64,000 nt of DNA from Plantago major. Lineage: Eukaryota; Streptophyta; Magnoliopsida; Lamiales; Plantaginaceae. Under the pieces are notes generated by a model, which was not told the origin of the DNA, made no database searches, and saw nothing but the letters and a program-made list of their open reading frames with translations. Every line of letters begins with the position of its first letter. Within the stretch, counting starts at the first letter, position 1. The DNA lies in the NCBI GenBank assembly GCA_026545765.1, contig CM048841.1, forward strand, positions 3,386,712-3,450,711. Reading direction: 5' to 3'. The translations under genes and the position numbers were made by a program. Of this stretch, positions 1 through 12,547 are shown one piece after another.

Positions 1-1181
1 ATGTCAAACTTCGGTATGAATGAACAGTTGAAAAGAAAGGTACACGTTGATATGACTAGCATTAAGTCACACTTTAAGTTTTAAATTTTGGGTCGCTACA
101 TTAATGTTCGTTATACAAGTTTACACGAAACTTGATAAAAGAAAGAAACCGAGAAAGTTGCAATCCTCAAGTAGTGAAAGATGAAGTTGCATTTTGCCAT
201 GTCCTTTGATGTAATCCCATATTGAAGGACCAGTAAGTAGTGGCCATGCCTTCTCCGATCTAAAGGCAAAATAGTTTAAAAGAAAGTGTCCGTAGCAATC
301 AGAAGAGAATCTCAAACCATTGCCGTTCATTTTCAGCACTGATTAGAAGTTGACACACATTTTTAGTCAATGGCCTTTCATCTCATCCCACTTTACCATT
401 TACGACCTTTTAGATCCTACGTTTTTCTTCCTTTAGAATATACTAATATATCCCACTTTTACATTTACTTGTACTACCTTTTAATTCCTACGTTTTGCTT
501 CATATAGAATGATAGTACAGTATATCAGTATGAGAAAGTTTGCATACACTCTCCAATAAAGCAGGGGCCATTATAGTTTCACCATACACGTAAAGCAGGG
601 GTCTTTTCCTTTTCTTCTCTGTCAACAATAGACGGTATAGGTTCTGGTTGTGAATAACACTTGAAAAACGACCATATAGAGCATAAAGGAATGGGATATA
701 TGGAAGACGAATATACATTCTACAGGTTATAAGTTACCTTAGGAAATCTCGGATCCAATACAATTACGCTTAACAAATTGCAAACAACCAACTTTTGGGC
801 ATAAAACCTGGGAAACACACTATACAATGCAAACATCTGACATTTAAAACTATATACTAGTACTGTTTTAGTTGTTGATTCTTACCAGTGATGATCAAGC
901 AGATATGGCTAGTTCATCAATATGCAGCATACAAAATACCATCTCCAACAACCGTAGGTTTGAGAAAACAATGAACCATGACGATATATGCAATGATTCT
1001 CTTGGGATACAGAACTGATAGGTAAATATGACATAGAAGAGAAGCATAATATCTAGATTTAGTAGCAATGAGAAATGGAAAGTTCAATGGGGAAGTTTAT
1101 CACATTACACAACTAAAACAGAAGCTTCCTCGTACAGAGTTAAATGCTTCTTTAAACTGCAGATAGAGATTCAAAGGCTAT
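1..1181. other. 3' flank of TIM8, no gene recognised
   Basis: This stretch lies downstream of the TIM8 stop codon. It contains two minus-strand open frames of about 70 codons (121-339 and 500-718), neither of which resembles a family I know, and neither has clear splice sites or a convincing start context. Part of it must be the TIM8 3'UTR. I see no repeats with clear ends. Confidence 0.4.
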
Positions 1182-2755
1182 TCACTGCTGCATACGTTTC
1201 ATGATTATGACACTCATGTCGAGGTAGCGTTTAGGACAGTGTTGTAGACAAGAAGTTTCACTAGAACTGAACTTACTTCCAGGCGTGCTGGTGATGCATT
1301 TGTCCCAACATACAGAGGTAAGCTTCGCGATCATTTCACTATGCATGGCCTTTTCCTTTTCTTGCTGTAAAAGTTCAGAAATGGGTGCATCAGAATGCTA
1401 CCATCAAAGCATTTGAAAACAAAAATTAAAAAAATTAAGACTGATGCCAATATTAGTATGTATTGTTGAGATGCAGATTATCCAACCACCTAGGGCTTCA
1501 TTAGACATGATATAATTTCTCATATACATGATTTGTTAGCCAACAGAAAAGATGAACAGCCGCTACACCTATAGAATGGATAAAAGGAAATTTACATGTA
1601 TTAAGTGGCTACCATTATGTTTTGAGAACCATATAAATCTTCAGTCATATTACAGGTCTTAAACACACCACTACAGTCAAACTAAAATCTAATACCTCTT
1701 GTATAATTACAGATAAACACTATTAACAAGACTCGATAAAATTCTGCAACTAAAGGAACTAGGGTCTATGTGCATGGGATTACCCAACAAATGCCTAAGA
1801 ACATGCTACCTTCTAGTCATACATTCTCTGAGAGATGACAATACGTAACCTCTATAACTTGTACTTATGCAACAAAGGACTAGCTGTAATTCTCAGAAGA
1901 AAGTGTACTACCAACTCTGTGATGGAATTGACAAAATAATAAGATGCAATGCCAAGCGCAACTTTTCTTTCTTTTCTTTTTTTAAGAAAAGATATAGATT
2001 CCGTATCAAGAAAAAGGCTAACATGATACAGTAAACATCAACCGTTTCCTACCTCAAAAACTGCTACTACCCAACACTCCTAGAAAGGGAATGTGCAATC
2101 TGATTACAACATCTACGAACATGACAAAGCTCTGTAAGATAAAAAAAAAAATCCTGCTTAATGCCTACTGTCACACAACACAGAGCTAACTACAGATCAA
2201 TCTAAAACACGGCTCCAAAAAGTCACCACTGCCGATAAACAATCAGTTTTCATCACTAAGTCCCATCACATTCACCAGTAGCAAACAACAAGCCAATGAA
2301 GGTAAACAAGAGCCAAGACAAGTAGATAATGAAGAAACACATAATTAAGAGCTGATGTTCACTCGTATAACACGGATACAGAGATCAGTGCAATAACTTT
2401 TAACAACTACACTAATTATCAGCCTTCCAGATACACGCAAAAGAAATCATGATATTATCCCTGAATCATACTACACAGCTCGGTTGGATTAGTAACTTGT
2501 AGTAAATCGAAAAAAAATAAACACCTAAAATTTAAATTAAACTACAAACATGAATTCGAAACTACTGAACCTAAATTTGAACATACGAAGGTTGAAAAGT
2601 AGCATCCAAATGATCCAATTCTTCACAAAAATATACCTAAAACATTTGCTATGCAGCACATGAAAAATGAAAAAGCATAGATTCAACTGTTGAGAAAAGG
2701 AAATACTCACATTAAGGAAGTGTTGCAGCTCAGGTGTAATCATCGAAGAATCCAT
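1182..2755 (-). CDS. TIM8: TIM8, mitochondrial small Tim chaperone (two exons)
   Basis: Small Tim protein of the mitochondrial intermembrane space. Family members (Tim8-Tim13 complexes) escort hydrophobic precursors to the inner membrane translocase. Exon 1 is 2711-2755 (15 codons, MDSSMITPELQHFLN) with a GTGAGT donor; exon 2 is 1182-1364 with a TTTTACAG acceptor. The intron is 1346 bp, phase 0. The 75-residue product is close to the usual plant TIM8 length. Twin CX3C motifs are visible at C34-C38 (CWDKC) and C54-C58 (CLQHC), 15 residues apart as in the family, and the acidic PEL start and QEKEKAM segment match TIM8. An in-frame upstream ATG at 2815 would add 20 residues; I chose 2755 because TIM8 proteins start MD and the extra segment has no family match. 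The frame is intact and the gene looks functional. Confidence 0.9.
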
Positions 2756-2826
2756 TGAGATCAGACAATTTGTTTCTCTCGTTAACAATTTGGGGAGAAA
2801 TGTTGCAAGCTTCAACTGTTCAATGA

Positions 2827-2960
2827 AGTTAAAACCCTAGGGAAACCCCATCAGCAAGAAACGGGGTGTACAGAATATGGGCTTGGGCCGCTCAAAAATC
2901 TCCAGGCTGAACCTGTAATTATTATTTTATATGGGCCGGTTTAGCCTGTACTTTATTTTT
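2827..2960 (-). promoter_or_regulatory. TIM8 promoter with telo-box and site II motifs
   Basis: Just upstream of TIM8 there is a telo-box (AAACCCTAG, 2832-2840) and three site II-type motifs: TGGGCT at 2878-2883, and TGGGCC at 2884-2889 and 2932-2937. This combination is well known from plant promoters of ribosomal and mitochondrial protein genes, which fits TIM8. The block 2902-2966 has an imperfect second copy at 42012-42075. No TATA box was evident. Confidence 0.6.
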
Positions 2961-3021
2961 CCGGTGCATCACATGCCAGTACCTCTCTCAAGATTTAAAC
3001 AGATACCATCTACGTTCAACA

Positions 3022-3054
3022 CTACAAGTTAATGGCCCGTCGATACTCGACGGG
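3022..3054 (-). repeat. Helitron 3' terminus with hairpin
   Basis: CCCGTCGATACTCGACGGG at 3036-3054 forms a perfect 8-bp stem with a 3-nt loop. Read on the minus strand it is followed by a short AT-rich spacer and GTAG at the end, one base from the family consensus CTAG. A hairpin about 10 nt before CTRR is the diagnostic 3' end of Helitrons. Confidence 0.65.
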
Positions 3055-3082
3055 GCATGCAGAACAAACTCAAAATAAGAAA

Positions 3083-3480
3083 TTAATATATCGGATAATA
3101 AAATGCTGGAGTTAATGAACATGTCGTGTCATATGTTTTACCATCTTCGTCGCAGATTAATACAATGAATCCCTTCCTCCTGATAACTCTAGAAAGAGCA
3201 ACATGTAATTGATCATGTTTGAATACGGGTGGGGGGGGGGGGGTAGAGGTTGACGTATGAGAGAGATTGCCCATAGCAAAATAGACGATATGGGGAACTA
3301 TCTTCTATCAAAATTGATAGGGAACTTCGTCTTGTCGAATGGACTCACCATCACAATTGGAATGAAACCTTTTGGCTGCATAGATTACAGATGTTATATT
3401 TGCCTCAATGATATGCTTTCTAACATTAGTAACTATGAGACTTGTTCCATTTCACAACCGGTAGTTTGATCAATACATCT
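3083..3480 (-). pseudogene. Helitron Pif1-like helicase, extra C-terminal copy
   Basis: On the minus strand the end of a RepHel helicase can be read: a degraded TKFPINFDR-like stretch near 3350, then QLHVALSRVIRRKGFIVLI, the last motif of Pif1-type helicases. It contains internal stops and frame changes. It is a separate copy from the better preserved C-terminus at 3797-4609, because the same protein end is present twice. A run of 15 or so G with one T break (about 3230-3244) lies in it. Confidence 0.7.
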
Positions 3481-3796
3481 CATAAGCATTATCATTTGTT
3501 TAAACTGGAGGATGATCTTATGCTTAGGGAATCTATATATATTAATTTTGTTGAAGAATCCTATAGAGAAAATTAGTATATTTAAGGTGGGTTATAAAAA
3601 TAATCTATAATATGAGGATCCAAGCTTGTAAGAATAACAAATTTTGAAGTACACGAATAATAGTTTGGCAATGAGTAAATTCTAGTAAATTATTGGTGAG
3701 ACTTGATGAAGTTATCCACACAAAGTATAAGGATATACCCTTAGTTACATAATAAATTGAGAAAACATAAAACATAAATGGAAATATATATGTTAA

Positions 3797-4609
3797 CTAA
3801 TGTATATGATAAAATAAATTTACCTCATAATTTATCGAAAACTTCTTTGTAAACCACGTTGGTTGACCTTCATTATCACATATGAGTACTTTCAACCCCT
3901 TTCTACTTGTAACTCTAGAGAGAGCAACATACAGTTGTCTGTGGCTGAATACTGGAGAAGGTAGGTAAAGCAGCGACATGAGAGAGACTGTGAGTCACTT
4001 TTATTTATCGTCATTGCAAAGCAGACGGATATAGGAAACTGTTTCCTATCAAAACTTAGAGGAAATTTAGTCTCATCAGATGGGCTCATCATCATCCTAT
4101 GGATGAAAAACTTTTGACCAACATTCATTCCTGATATCATTCTTGCTTTTATGATATGTTTACCCAGATTAGTTACTATAAGCCATGTTCCATTGCACAA
4201 CTCAGAAGCCTGATCAATATTTCTCTGAAGCATGATCATGCATCCAATCTTAAGCACTATTCTATGATTAAGTAGGCCCGAGCAATTAATAGTCTTCAAG
4301 AATTCTAGTGAGAATAATTTAGCCAGTTCACTGTCTACTGCCTCGGTCTTGCTTATGCTATCAGCACTCAAGTACTCCACATAATCACCAGGCATTTCGG
4401 ACATGACATAGTAATTGATCTCATTGACCATTTCATTAGTCGGTGCAAGAACAGCACACGGTGATGGAAGTATTTCGGATCAAGAGTTGGATCGGCTAAG
4501 TGATCCAAAAGTGAAGGATATGTGCAATCTACAATGGTGGAAATAGGATGACTTACTTCACGAATAAGTATGTCATCAGGTAACTTGATGTCTACCTCGC
4601 CATCATTGG
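3797..4609 (-). pseudogene. Helitron Pif1-like helicase, C-terminal part
   Basis: Minus-strand frames carry the end of a Helitron RepHel helicase in order: KLPDDILIRE, DPKYFHHR, VNEINYYV, LRNID-like (LQRNIDQASELCNGTWLIV), FDRKQFPISVCFAMTINKS and [19 protein letters not shown]. These motifs are the C-terminal half of the Pif1 superfamily-1 helicase that unwinds DNA during rolling-circle transposition. The reading shifts frame at about 4400 and again near 3970, so it is a pseudogene. Its upstream half continues at 35633, beyond the inserted copia element A; the break falls between the GDGV and DGEVDIKLPDD segments. Confidence 0.85.
4605..4609. repeat. Target-site duplication ATTGG, left copy
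   Basis: Five bases directly before the 5' LTR of element A match exactly the five bases after its 3' LTR (35633-35637). Five-base duplications are standard for Ty1/copia integrases. This ties the two LTRs 31 kb apart to one insertion event. Confidence 0.9.
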
Positions 4610-6036
4610 TGTTAGGAATATCTGTTAGTATTTTGATCACTCATCACATGTTCTTATCTTAGCCAGAAAGGTGATTAAGTACTCTTGGTTCACTTGAACA
4701 TTGTAAAAGAGGAAATCACTGAGTATGATTAGTCTAGTAAATCTTGTATTAGGATTATAGGTCTATGAGTGTAATTTTTATTTCCAGAAGACCATGAAGA
4801 TCAATCCTAGCAATGGAGCTTTTTTGAAGATTAGAAGACTGAAAATTGCACAAGGTTTATGAAGACACAAAGGTTTAGTCTAACTCAGAAAGACTATGTC
4901 CTTAATCCTTTCTTAAGTGTATTAACTTACTTTCGAAATATGATTCTGGACATATGACATCATGAGTATGGAGCATGCAAGCCATCAGAAAGGCTCATGT
5001 ATCCGTTGAGACTAAATGACAATGAACAGCACTATGCATTAAATGCATCGGCAGAAATGCTGCAAAAAGCAGTCCTCTCTGAAAAATGAGATAGTGACTT
5101 CTGAGTACATAGTTCAAGATATAAATGGATATAATTTGATGGAGAGCACAACGGATATAATTCAAACACCTCTCAAATTTATCTATATATATCACACACT
5201 TAGATGCTGAGAAATACACACCTTAGAACGCTCTATCTTGCAAACTTACCATCAAGCAAAGTATTCTCTCAAGCACTCTACTACCCTTTATGAAAGCTTT
5301 CTGTTGCTCGAAGAATCACTAGTAGTTCTAAGTTGTCCTGAACCTTAACAAGAGATTGTTGTTCGTAAAAGAGTTGAACTATCAGATACCCTTTCTGAAG
5401 CTCATTCTCCAGAACGAACATCAATTACTTGGGTCAGTAAAGAGCAGACTGCCATCCACTGAACAAGTGTATTAAGTAGTCTTGTTCTATTAGGCTCTCT
5501 GAAAACATAATTGAAAAGTTATACAAGAAGTCTGTCTGACAAACCTTATAACCAACACCATCAAGGCGTGGAGTAGAGGAAGTACTTGATTTGGAAAATC
5601 AGGGAATAACTCCAAGGTTATCTGAGTATAGGAAGTACTTAGCTCTAGGAGCTGGGGAATAACTCAGGGGGAACATTTGGTTGGGAACCATTTGTTTAGG
5701 AATCTTAGAATAGGATTATTGTAAGGTTAACTCAATTATTTGTTCTAGTGAATTCTAGGTCTCAGAAAGACCGAAGTGGATTAGTTGGAGGATTACGCCA
5801 CCTCCAGATACCACTATATTTGCTGTGTCATTTACCTTTCTGTATTTACATTTCAGCAAAGCACACACACATACTTATTGTTTCTGCACTTACCTATCTT
5901 AAGTCTTCCGCGCTCAGAATTTAAGTATCAGAAACCCCCAGATTTCTGAGAAACTGTGTTTATCAACAAATGTTTTAAAAGACTATTCACCCCCCCCCCC
6001 CTCTAGTCTTTTACTTTGCCGTTATCTGGACCAACA
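4610..6036 (+). repeat. 5' LTR of copia element A
   Basis: 1427 bp, TGTTAGG...CCAACA. It contains two copies of an internal repeat of about 50 bp around 5570-5672 (AGGAAGTACTT...GGAATAACTC) and a run of C near 5990-6001, features shared with every other LTR of this group in the window. Its partner is 34217-35632. LTRs supply the promoter and polyadenylation signals of such elements. Confidence 0.92.
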
Positions 6037-6038
6037 AG

Positions 6039-6050
6039 TGGTATCAGAGC
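6039..6050 (+). promoter_or_regulatory. Primer binding site, initiator Met-tRNA type
   Basis: TGGTATCAGAGC lies two bases after the 5' LTR end. This is the usual minus-strand primer site of plant Ty1/copia elements, complementary to the 3' end of initiator Met-tRNA. The same site follows the LTR at 12451. Confidence 0.9.
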
Positions 6051-6132
6051 AGGAGGTTCACAAGCCTTCTGCACTGAACCTAGATCCCCAGATAGGTAAA
6101 GGAACTTTGTCCCTTTCTGAGGACTATATAAT

Positions 6133-9100
6133 TTGTGTGTTAAGTGTGCAGGTATGTCTCTGAGTGATGCACCCGTTCTGAAGCCAGAAAACTACGAGAA
6201 ATGGAAGAACAACATGATGCTCCATCTGGAGGCCGTTAGTGACGAGATGATCTATGTCCTCAATGAAGGGCCTATCAAAATCAGACAACTCAAACAAGTT
6301 ACTGAGGTGTCTGATGGAAGAAAAGCCTCAGACAAGGAAGATGGAAGTGAGGATGCGGCTGCTAGTGATAGTGGTCGTGTTGCTCGTGGAAGCATTATGT
6401 ATGAAGACAAGCCAAGAGAGCTCTGGACATATGAAGATGCCAAGAGACACGGATTGGATGGTCAAGCTCGTAATATCATCATCAGATCGACACCTGAGCA
6501 CATACAGTGTAAACTGTGGGGTGCTAAAACGGCGAAAGTTGCCTGGCAATTGATTGAAGAAATCATGCGGGCCAGAAAACCAAGGAAAACAAGTTCGAAG
6601 TTCTTAAATTGAAGTTCCAAAACTTCAAACAAGGTTCCACTGAAACTCTGGAAGAACTTGATTTCAGGTTTACTACACTTATGAATGATATGGCTGCACT
6701 TGGTGAAAGCAACAGATACTCCCAGCCAGAAAAGATTAAGACTATTGTCAGAAGTCTCAATCACAACTGGGAGCACACTAAGTTCTTTTATTTCAACCAA
6801 GGGATGCCAAATATTACTCCAATAGAGCTCTTCTCTCATCTTGCTACTGTAGACTATGAGACAACTCAGGGAGAACAAACAGCTGAAAAGTTGCAAAGTG
6901 TTGCTCTAGTTTCTCAAGGTACTTCTGAAAAGAAGTATACCAAAGATGCATCTGAAGAAAATGCTCTTGCAGTAAGACACATGGAGAAATTTGTGAGTCA
7001 AGAGATTGAGAGAAGAAAAGCTAAAGAGTGATGGAAGGTTGACCTTTGTAAAAAGTCAACAGAATGATTCTTCAACCACCTATAGCATTGGTCAGAAAGC
7101 TAGGGTAGTTGACAAAGGAAAAGGAGTTGCAACCCAGCCTTTGAAAGAACAACAAGTTCACAAGAAACATGTGGATAAGGTTTCTGAAAAGAAACACAAC
7201 CCTCAGATATGCAACCATCCACATTGTTGCATTACTAGGAAGGGAAGAATTGCTGGAATAGGCAAATTCTCTACTGAACAATTTTATGAAAATAAAGATG
7301 GTGCAGAAACTAGTAAGGCTTCTGAAGAGCGCATTCAGAAAGCCAAAGGTGTTCGAAATGGCATTGGCTATCGTGCTATTGGAAAGGTTCTGCAACAATA
7401 TAAGGAAGGACAAGAACAATGGCGCAAAGGTCGATATTGCGTGCAATAAGCAGTGGAAGAAATCTCAAGCCCGAAAACTGAATGCCGAGCTAGAAGGAAC
7501 ACGGCGGAAGGCTAAGTTCTTTCAAAAGCAACCCGAAACCTGTGGTCCGAAAGCACCAAAAGGAACATCTAGAAACACCCCAAGAAGGAAGATTGAGATC
7601 AAAATTACTGATTATATTGCATCTCCTTCTGATCAAGTTAGGCAAAAATAAACTCCCAAGAAATTCACTAAAATATGGATTCCTACTGGAAGAATGTTTA
7701 GTCTAAGTGGTTCTATCTCTGAGGCAAGAACCTAACTCATGTTTCCTGTTTTTTGTAGAACGCCTCTTGGACTAAGGCTCAATGGCTATATGATAGTGGA
7801 TGCGGAAAGCACATGAAAGGAGACAAAGCAAATCTGGTCAACTACAAAGCTTGCAACACTGGACCAGATATCAGATTTGCTGGAGGAGAATTAAATCCCT
7901 CTCTGGGATTTGGCAACGTCAAATTAGGATCATTAACAATCACTGACGTATTACATGTTAAAGGTTTGAAATATAATCTATTTAGCATGAGCCAGTTTGC
8001 AGACAAGGGATTCACTGTGAATTTCAAAGCAAAGTATTGCAAACTTATAAACAATGAGTCAAAGCAGATAGTCTTGGTTGCTCGGCGGAAAGGCAGTCTT
8101 TATGTTACCTATTGGGAATCTGCCACAACTGAAGAATGTCTCATGGTGAGTCAATCAGGTCACACAGAAGAGCACTGGTTATGGCACAAAAGAATGAGTC
8201 ACTTGAATTTCAAAAACTCTGAACAAACTTGCCAAGAAAGAGTTAGTGGTTGGCCTTCCCAAAACATCTTTCAGAAAGGATGGTATCATTACACTTTGTC
8301 AGATGGGGAAACAATCCAAGATCTCTTTCAAGTCCAAAACCAGACACTCTAGTGTTAGACCACTGCAACTATTACACATGGATCTTTTTGAATCATCTGT
8401 AACTAGTTATGCAGGAAAGAAGTATGGTCTGGTTATTGTAGATGACTTCTCAAGATTCACTTGGGTTGTCTTTCTAAAGCACAAATCTGATGCTAGGGTG
8501 AAGATACCAAACTTCCTGAATAAGCTTGAAGTCATGAAGAATGACAAGGTATCTGCAATCAGAACAAACCATGGTACTGAGTTTGTCAACCAGTACATAA
8601 AGGAGTTTTGTACCAGCAAAGGTATACAACACCAACTTTCCTCTGTGAGAACACCACAACAAAATGGTGTTGTAGAAAGGAAAAATAGAACCCTTAAAGA
8701 AGCGGCAAGGACAATGCTAGCTGACACTGAAATAAGTGAAGTTTATTGGGTTGAGGTCATAAACACAAAGATGCTACACTCAGAACAGATGTTTGATAAA
8801 CAAACACCATGACAAGACCCCATATGAACTCTTGGTTGGTAGACCCCCTAATATCAAACATCTAAAAGTATTTGGTTGTAGATGTTTTGTTCTTAACAAT
8901 GGAAAAGAGTATCTAAGAACATTTCAACCAAAGGCAGATGAAGGTGTGTTTCTTGGCTATTCTGTGAATAGCAAAGCATACAGAGTTTACAACAAAAGAA
9001 CAAAGAAGATTGAAGAATCAGTTCATGTTGTATTCTATGAAGGAAACAAGAAAACACCCCTTGCTGATGAACTCTCAGAAAGGTTCAAGGAACTAATGAT

Positions 9101-9318
9101 AAAGGATTCTGAAGAAGAACCCTCAGAAAGGAAAAACATCATTGTGGAAAGGGAGGATGACTCTGACGAAGAAAAGCATGAAATGCCTAGTAACAACCAG
9201 ATGATTCTCAGACATGATGAAGAATTTCCTATGAGAATTCCAGAAATGGAAACTGAAGATGTTCATCAGAGAGCTAACTCTGGAAATGACCTATTTGACA
9301 GGCATGTCCCAGAAAACT
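6133..9318 (+). mobile_element. Element A gag, protease and integrase region (fossil)
   Basis: A gag-like N-terminus (MCVKCAGMSLSDAPVLKPE) begins at 6133, followed by a lysine-rich stretch, a protease segment with WLYDSGCGKHMKG-like active site near 7780, and an integrase with a YGLVIVDDFSRFTWV core and a TPQQNGVVERKNRT motif between about 8150 and 8900. The region is broken in several places. It stops abruptly at about 9318, where family B sequence takes over; the RT half of A resumes at 26123. Confidence 0.85.
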
Positions 9319-10781
9319 TCCCAGCCACCACTCAGAATCAATGAACCCTCCTCTAGCCTAGCTGCTTCCCAGAAACCTACTGAAGGAACCAAAATGGTAA
9401 CAAGGGCCATGGCACAGAAACCTCCAAGGAGTACCAAGTCTCCAAGGAGAAGATAAGTTAGAGGGATTGATGAATCATCTGAAGAAGAAGAAGAAGGTCA
9501 AATCAAGTCCCTGGGCAATGAAGAAGGCTGTGAAACTCTCACAAGATCTAATCTTGATGATGATGAGGAAACTGATGAAGATGAAGCTCCTCTTCACAGA
9601 AAAAGGAAAATTGAAAGCCTGGCAGGCCCATAGTGCCAAAGCCACTAGCGGCTAAAACACCCTCGGAAATACCAAGTCTATCCAGGTGGTGGTTCTTCAA
9701 GCAACAACCCCAAAGAGAATTCAAGATGAGAAGGAATGATGAGAGTCGAGCAAAGACAAAGTCAACTTCCACTCGGGCCAGAAGAAGCCAAAATTGAGTA
9801 TGTGAAGTATGACAATGATTCATCTGTCTACAGGTGCATCAATCAAAAGAATGGCTATTGGATTCTGGAACTTAAGCATCTACTGGTAAATTCAAGATTT
9901 CCAGAACCAATCCATAAACAACTCATGGCATGGAGAAAGGATAAACCTACCTTGATCAACACCAATCACATCAAAGCATGGTTGGATTTTGAAGTTGTCA
10001 AGAGAACTGAAGCCATGAAAAAGGACCTCTCTGATGATTGTCCATATGGAAAGCCAGATGATGTGCACAAAATTCAATATCACAGAATGTGCACAAGACC
10101 AAGACTTGTTGTGGAACCCTATGAGTCGTTCTATCTGACAGAAGATCAATACAAGGGTGACATCAGATATCTGAAGATTATCTATGAATACTTCAAGCTT
10201 TCAGATATCAGAATAGAGCATGCCTGGAAGTGGGGAAAGTACCTATGGGTCAAGCATTTTGTCAAGAAAAATCCTACCAAAACCTACAAAGAGGTCTGTG
10301 GATTTGCCAGAGACACAGAGATGCTCGTCAGAACTCTTCTCTATGATTATTCTGATGACATCAAAAGGTTTGGAGATAGGAAATTTGCAGACTGATCCAT
10401 AGAAATACTGTTGAAGACTTGAAGATTGAAGACTTGAAGACTAGTCTATTAGGATGTTTACTTGGAGCTTGGTTACTCCTGTTGTCCTAATTTACTATGT
10501 AGTTTTTGTATTTTTGCTGACTGAGCTTAACTGTATCATGTATTGAAGTTATCTGTAATCTTTATTTGTAACTTATCTGATGAACTTACTCTCAGATAGT
10601 ATTCTATAAAAGATAACTTGTCAGCAAAGATCACACCTTGTGATTTGGTTGATGTCTACTTTCTGCACTTAATTAAATGAATTTGAAGATCTTAAGAAAA
10701 GATTAAGTGGTGGATTGTTTCCTCATCCAGATTTGTAATAGGGAATATAGTCACCGTTGACTGATCAAAATGGGGGAAATT
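9319..10781 (+). mobile_element. Partial copia B internal 3' end (extra ORF tail)
   Basis: This matches 22978-24439 almost base for base: the C-terminal part of the extra ORF of family B, the untranslated tail and a purine tract just before the LTR at 10782. It is joined on the left to element A integrase-side sequence at a short shared AAACTTCCCAG-like junction. It is what is left of an additional B internal region upstream of the complete B copy. Confidence 0.85.
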
Positions 10782-12451
10782 TGTTAGATATTTTGTTAGA
10801 AATATCTGTTTAGATTTTGATCAGCAACATGATGACTTATCTTAGTCTCAGAAAGGTGATTAGTACTCTTGGTTCACTTGAACATTGTAAAAGAGGAAAC
10901 CCACTAAGTATGATAGTCTAGCTAATCTTGTATAGGATGTTAGGTCTCAAAATGTAATTTTTAATTTTATGAAGAGAAGACCAAGAAGAAGACATCCAAG
11001 CAGAAAGCTCAACGACATTGAAGACTTGAAGAAAACTGCACAAGATTATCGAATCATTGTTCAGATATCTTAGCCAGATATCTTAAAGACACGAATAGTT
11101 TCAAACAAACTGTGTCACAAGAGATATTTGAGAAATAAGAGACATATCTGAAAACAAGGAAAGTGTCCACAAGATATCTATTCTCAGATACCTTGAGCAT
11201 TAACCACGTTTCTGAAAAAGAAACATATATATTGCAAACAAAGTTGTTTCAATAAATACAAGTGGTATCTGAAGAATGAAGATAAGGACGTGCAAAGAAT
11301 CAGATAACACTAGTCTCTGATACAAAGCATAGTTCCGTTGACACTACAGGACAAAAAGTATAGTCTGATGCATTTAATGCACGGACGGAGATGTCGAATA
11401 AAAGCAACGCAACTTCGAGAAGAAGACAAAACTCATTCTGATTATACACAGATATCGATAGTTTGAATTTGAGCCTAACGGATACTATTCAAACGGCACT
11501 CAAATTCATCTATAAATATCAACACTTAGACAGCTTGAGAGAACACACTGAACACCTTGAACTACAAACGCTGATCTTCTTACTCTCTCTCAAAGCATCT
11601 TACTTATTCTCAAAGCTTTACATTGCGACCAAAGCTTTTGATCTTGAGTAAACATCAAGTTCTAAGTGTCACGATCCTAAACAAGCAAAGCTATCTGTGA
11701 AGGAGTTGAATCAAAAGATCAACTATCCGAGATTCATTCTCTTGAGCAGATATCATAAGACTTAGGTCGATAAAATCGAACAAGATACCATACGTGTAAA
11801 GTGTATTAAGTAACTTGATTCACGAGCTATCGATTAAGCGAAAAGTTATTAAGAAGCTCATCGACAACTCAAACCAAAACCAACACCATAATCAAGGTGG
11901 ATGCAGGAAGTACTTAGTTTGAAAATCGGGAATAACTCCAAGGTTCTTAGTATAGGAAGTACTTGATTTGGGAAACTAAGGAATAACTCAAGGTTATTGA
12001 GTATAGGAAGTACTTGGGAAGCTAGGAATAACTCAAAGGTTTACGAGTATAGGAAGTACTTGGCGTGAAAGCCGGGAACAACTCAGGGGAACATTTGGTT
12101 GGGAACCAATTGTTAAGAATCTTAGAATAGGATTATTGTAAGGAGAACTCAATTATCATTCTAGTGAATTCTAGGTCTCTCGATAGACCGAAGTGGATTA
12201 GTTGGAGGATTACGCCACCTCCGGATACCACTATACTTGCGTGTTATTTACCTTTACGTATTTACATTTCAAAGAACACATACACACATATTAACTGCTT
12301 TACGCACTTATCTTTATTAAGTCTTCCTTTCTGATTCTAAGTATCGGATATCCATTCGGATATATCTTGAAATAGTTGTTATCGACAAAAGTTTTAAAAG
12401 ACTATTCACCCCCCCCTCTAGTCTTTTCTTTTGCCGTTATCTGGACCAACA
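10782..12451 (+). repeat. Left LTR of copia element B
   Basis: 1670 bp, TGTTAGATATT...CCAACA, preceded by a purine tract and followed by the Met-tRNA primer site at 12454-12465. The first 300 bp are nearly identical to the LTR at 24440, while the rest shows many small differences, many of them at CAG/CTG triplets and homopolymers. It carries four copies of a roughly 50-bp internal repeat at about 11900-12095. Confidence 0.92.
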
Positions 12452-12453
12452 AG

Positions 12454-12465
12454 TGGTATCAGAGC
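12454..12465 (+). promoter_or_regulatory. Primer binding site of element B
   Basis: TGGTATCAGAGC two bases after the LTR end, identical to that of element A; initiator Met-tRNA type. Confidence 0.9.
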
Positions 12466-12547
12466 AGGAGGTTCACCAGCCTTCTGCACTGAACCTAGAT
12501 CCCCAGATAGGTGAAGGAACTTTGTCCACTTTTGAGGACTATTTAAT

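Noticed and set aside
3257-3469. Plus-strand 70-codon ORF
   Set aside because: It is the opposite strand of a Helitron helicase C-terminal remnant.
6039-6050. tRNA gene signal at TGGTATCAGAGC
   Set aside because: It is the LTR element primer site; no cloverleaf surrounds it.
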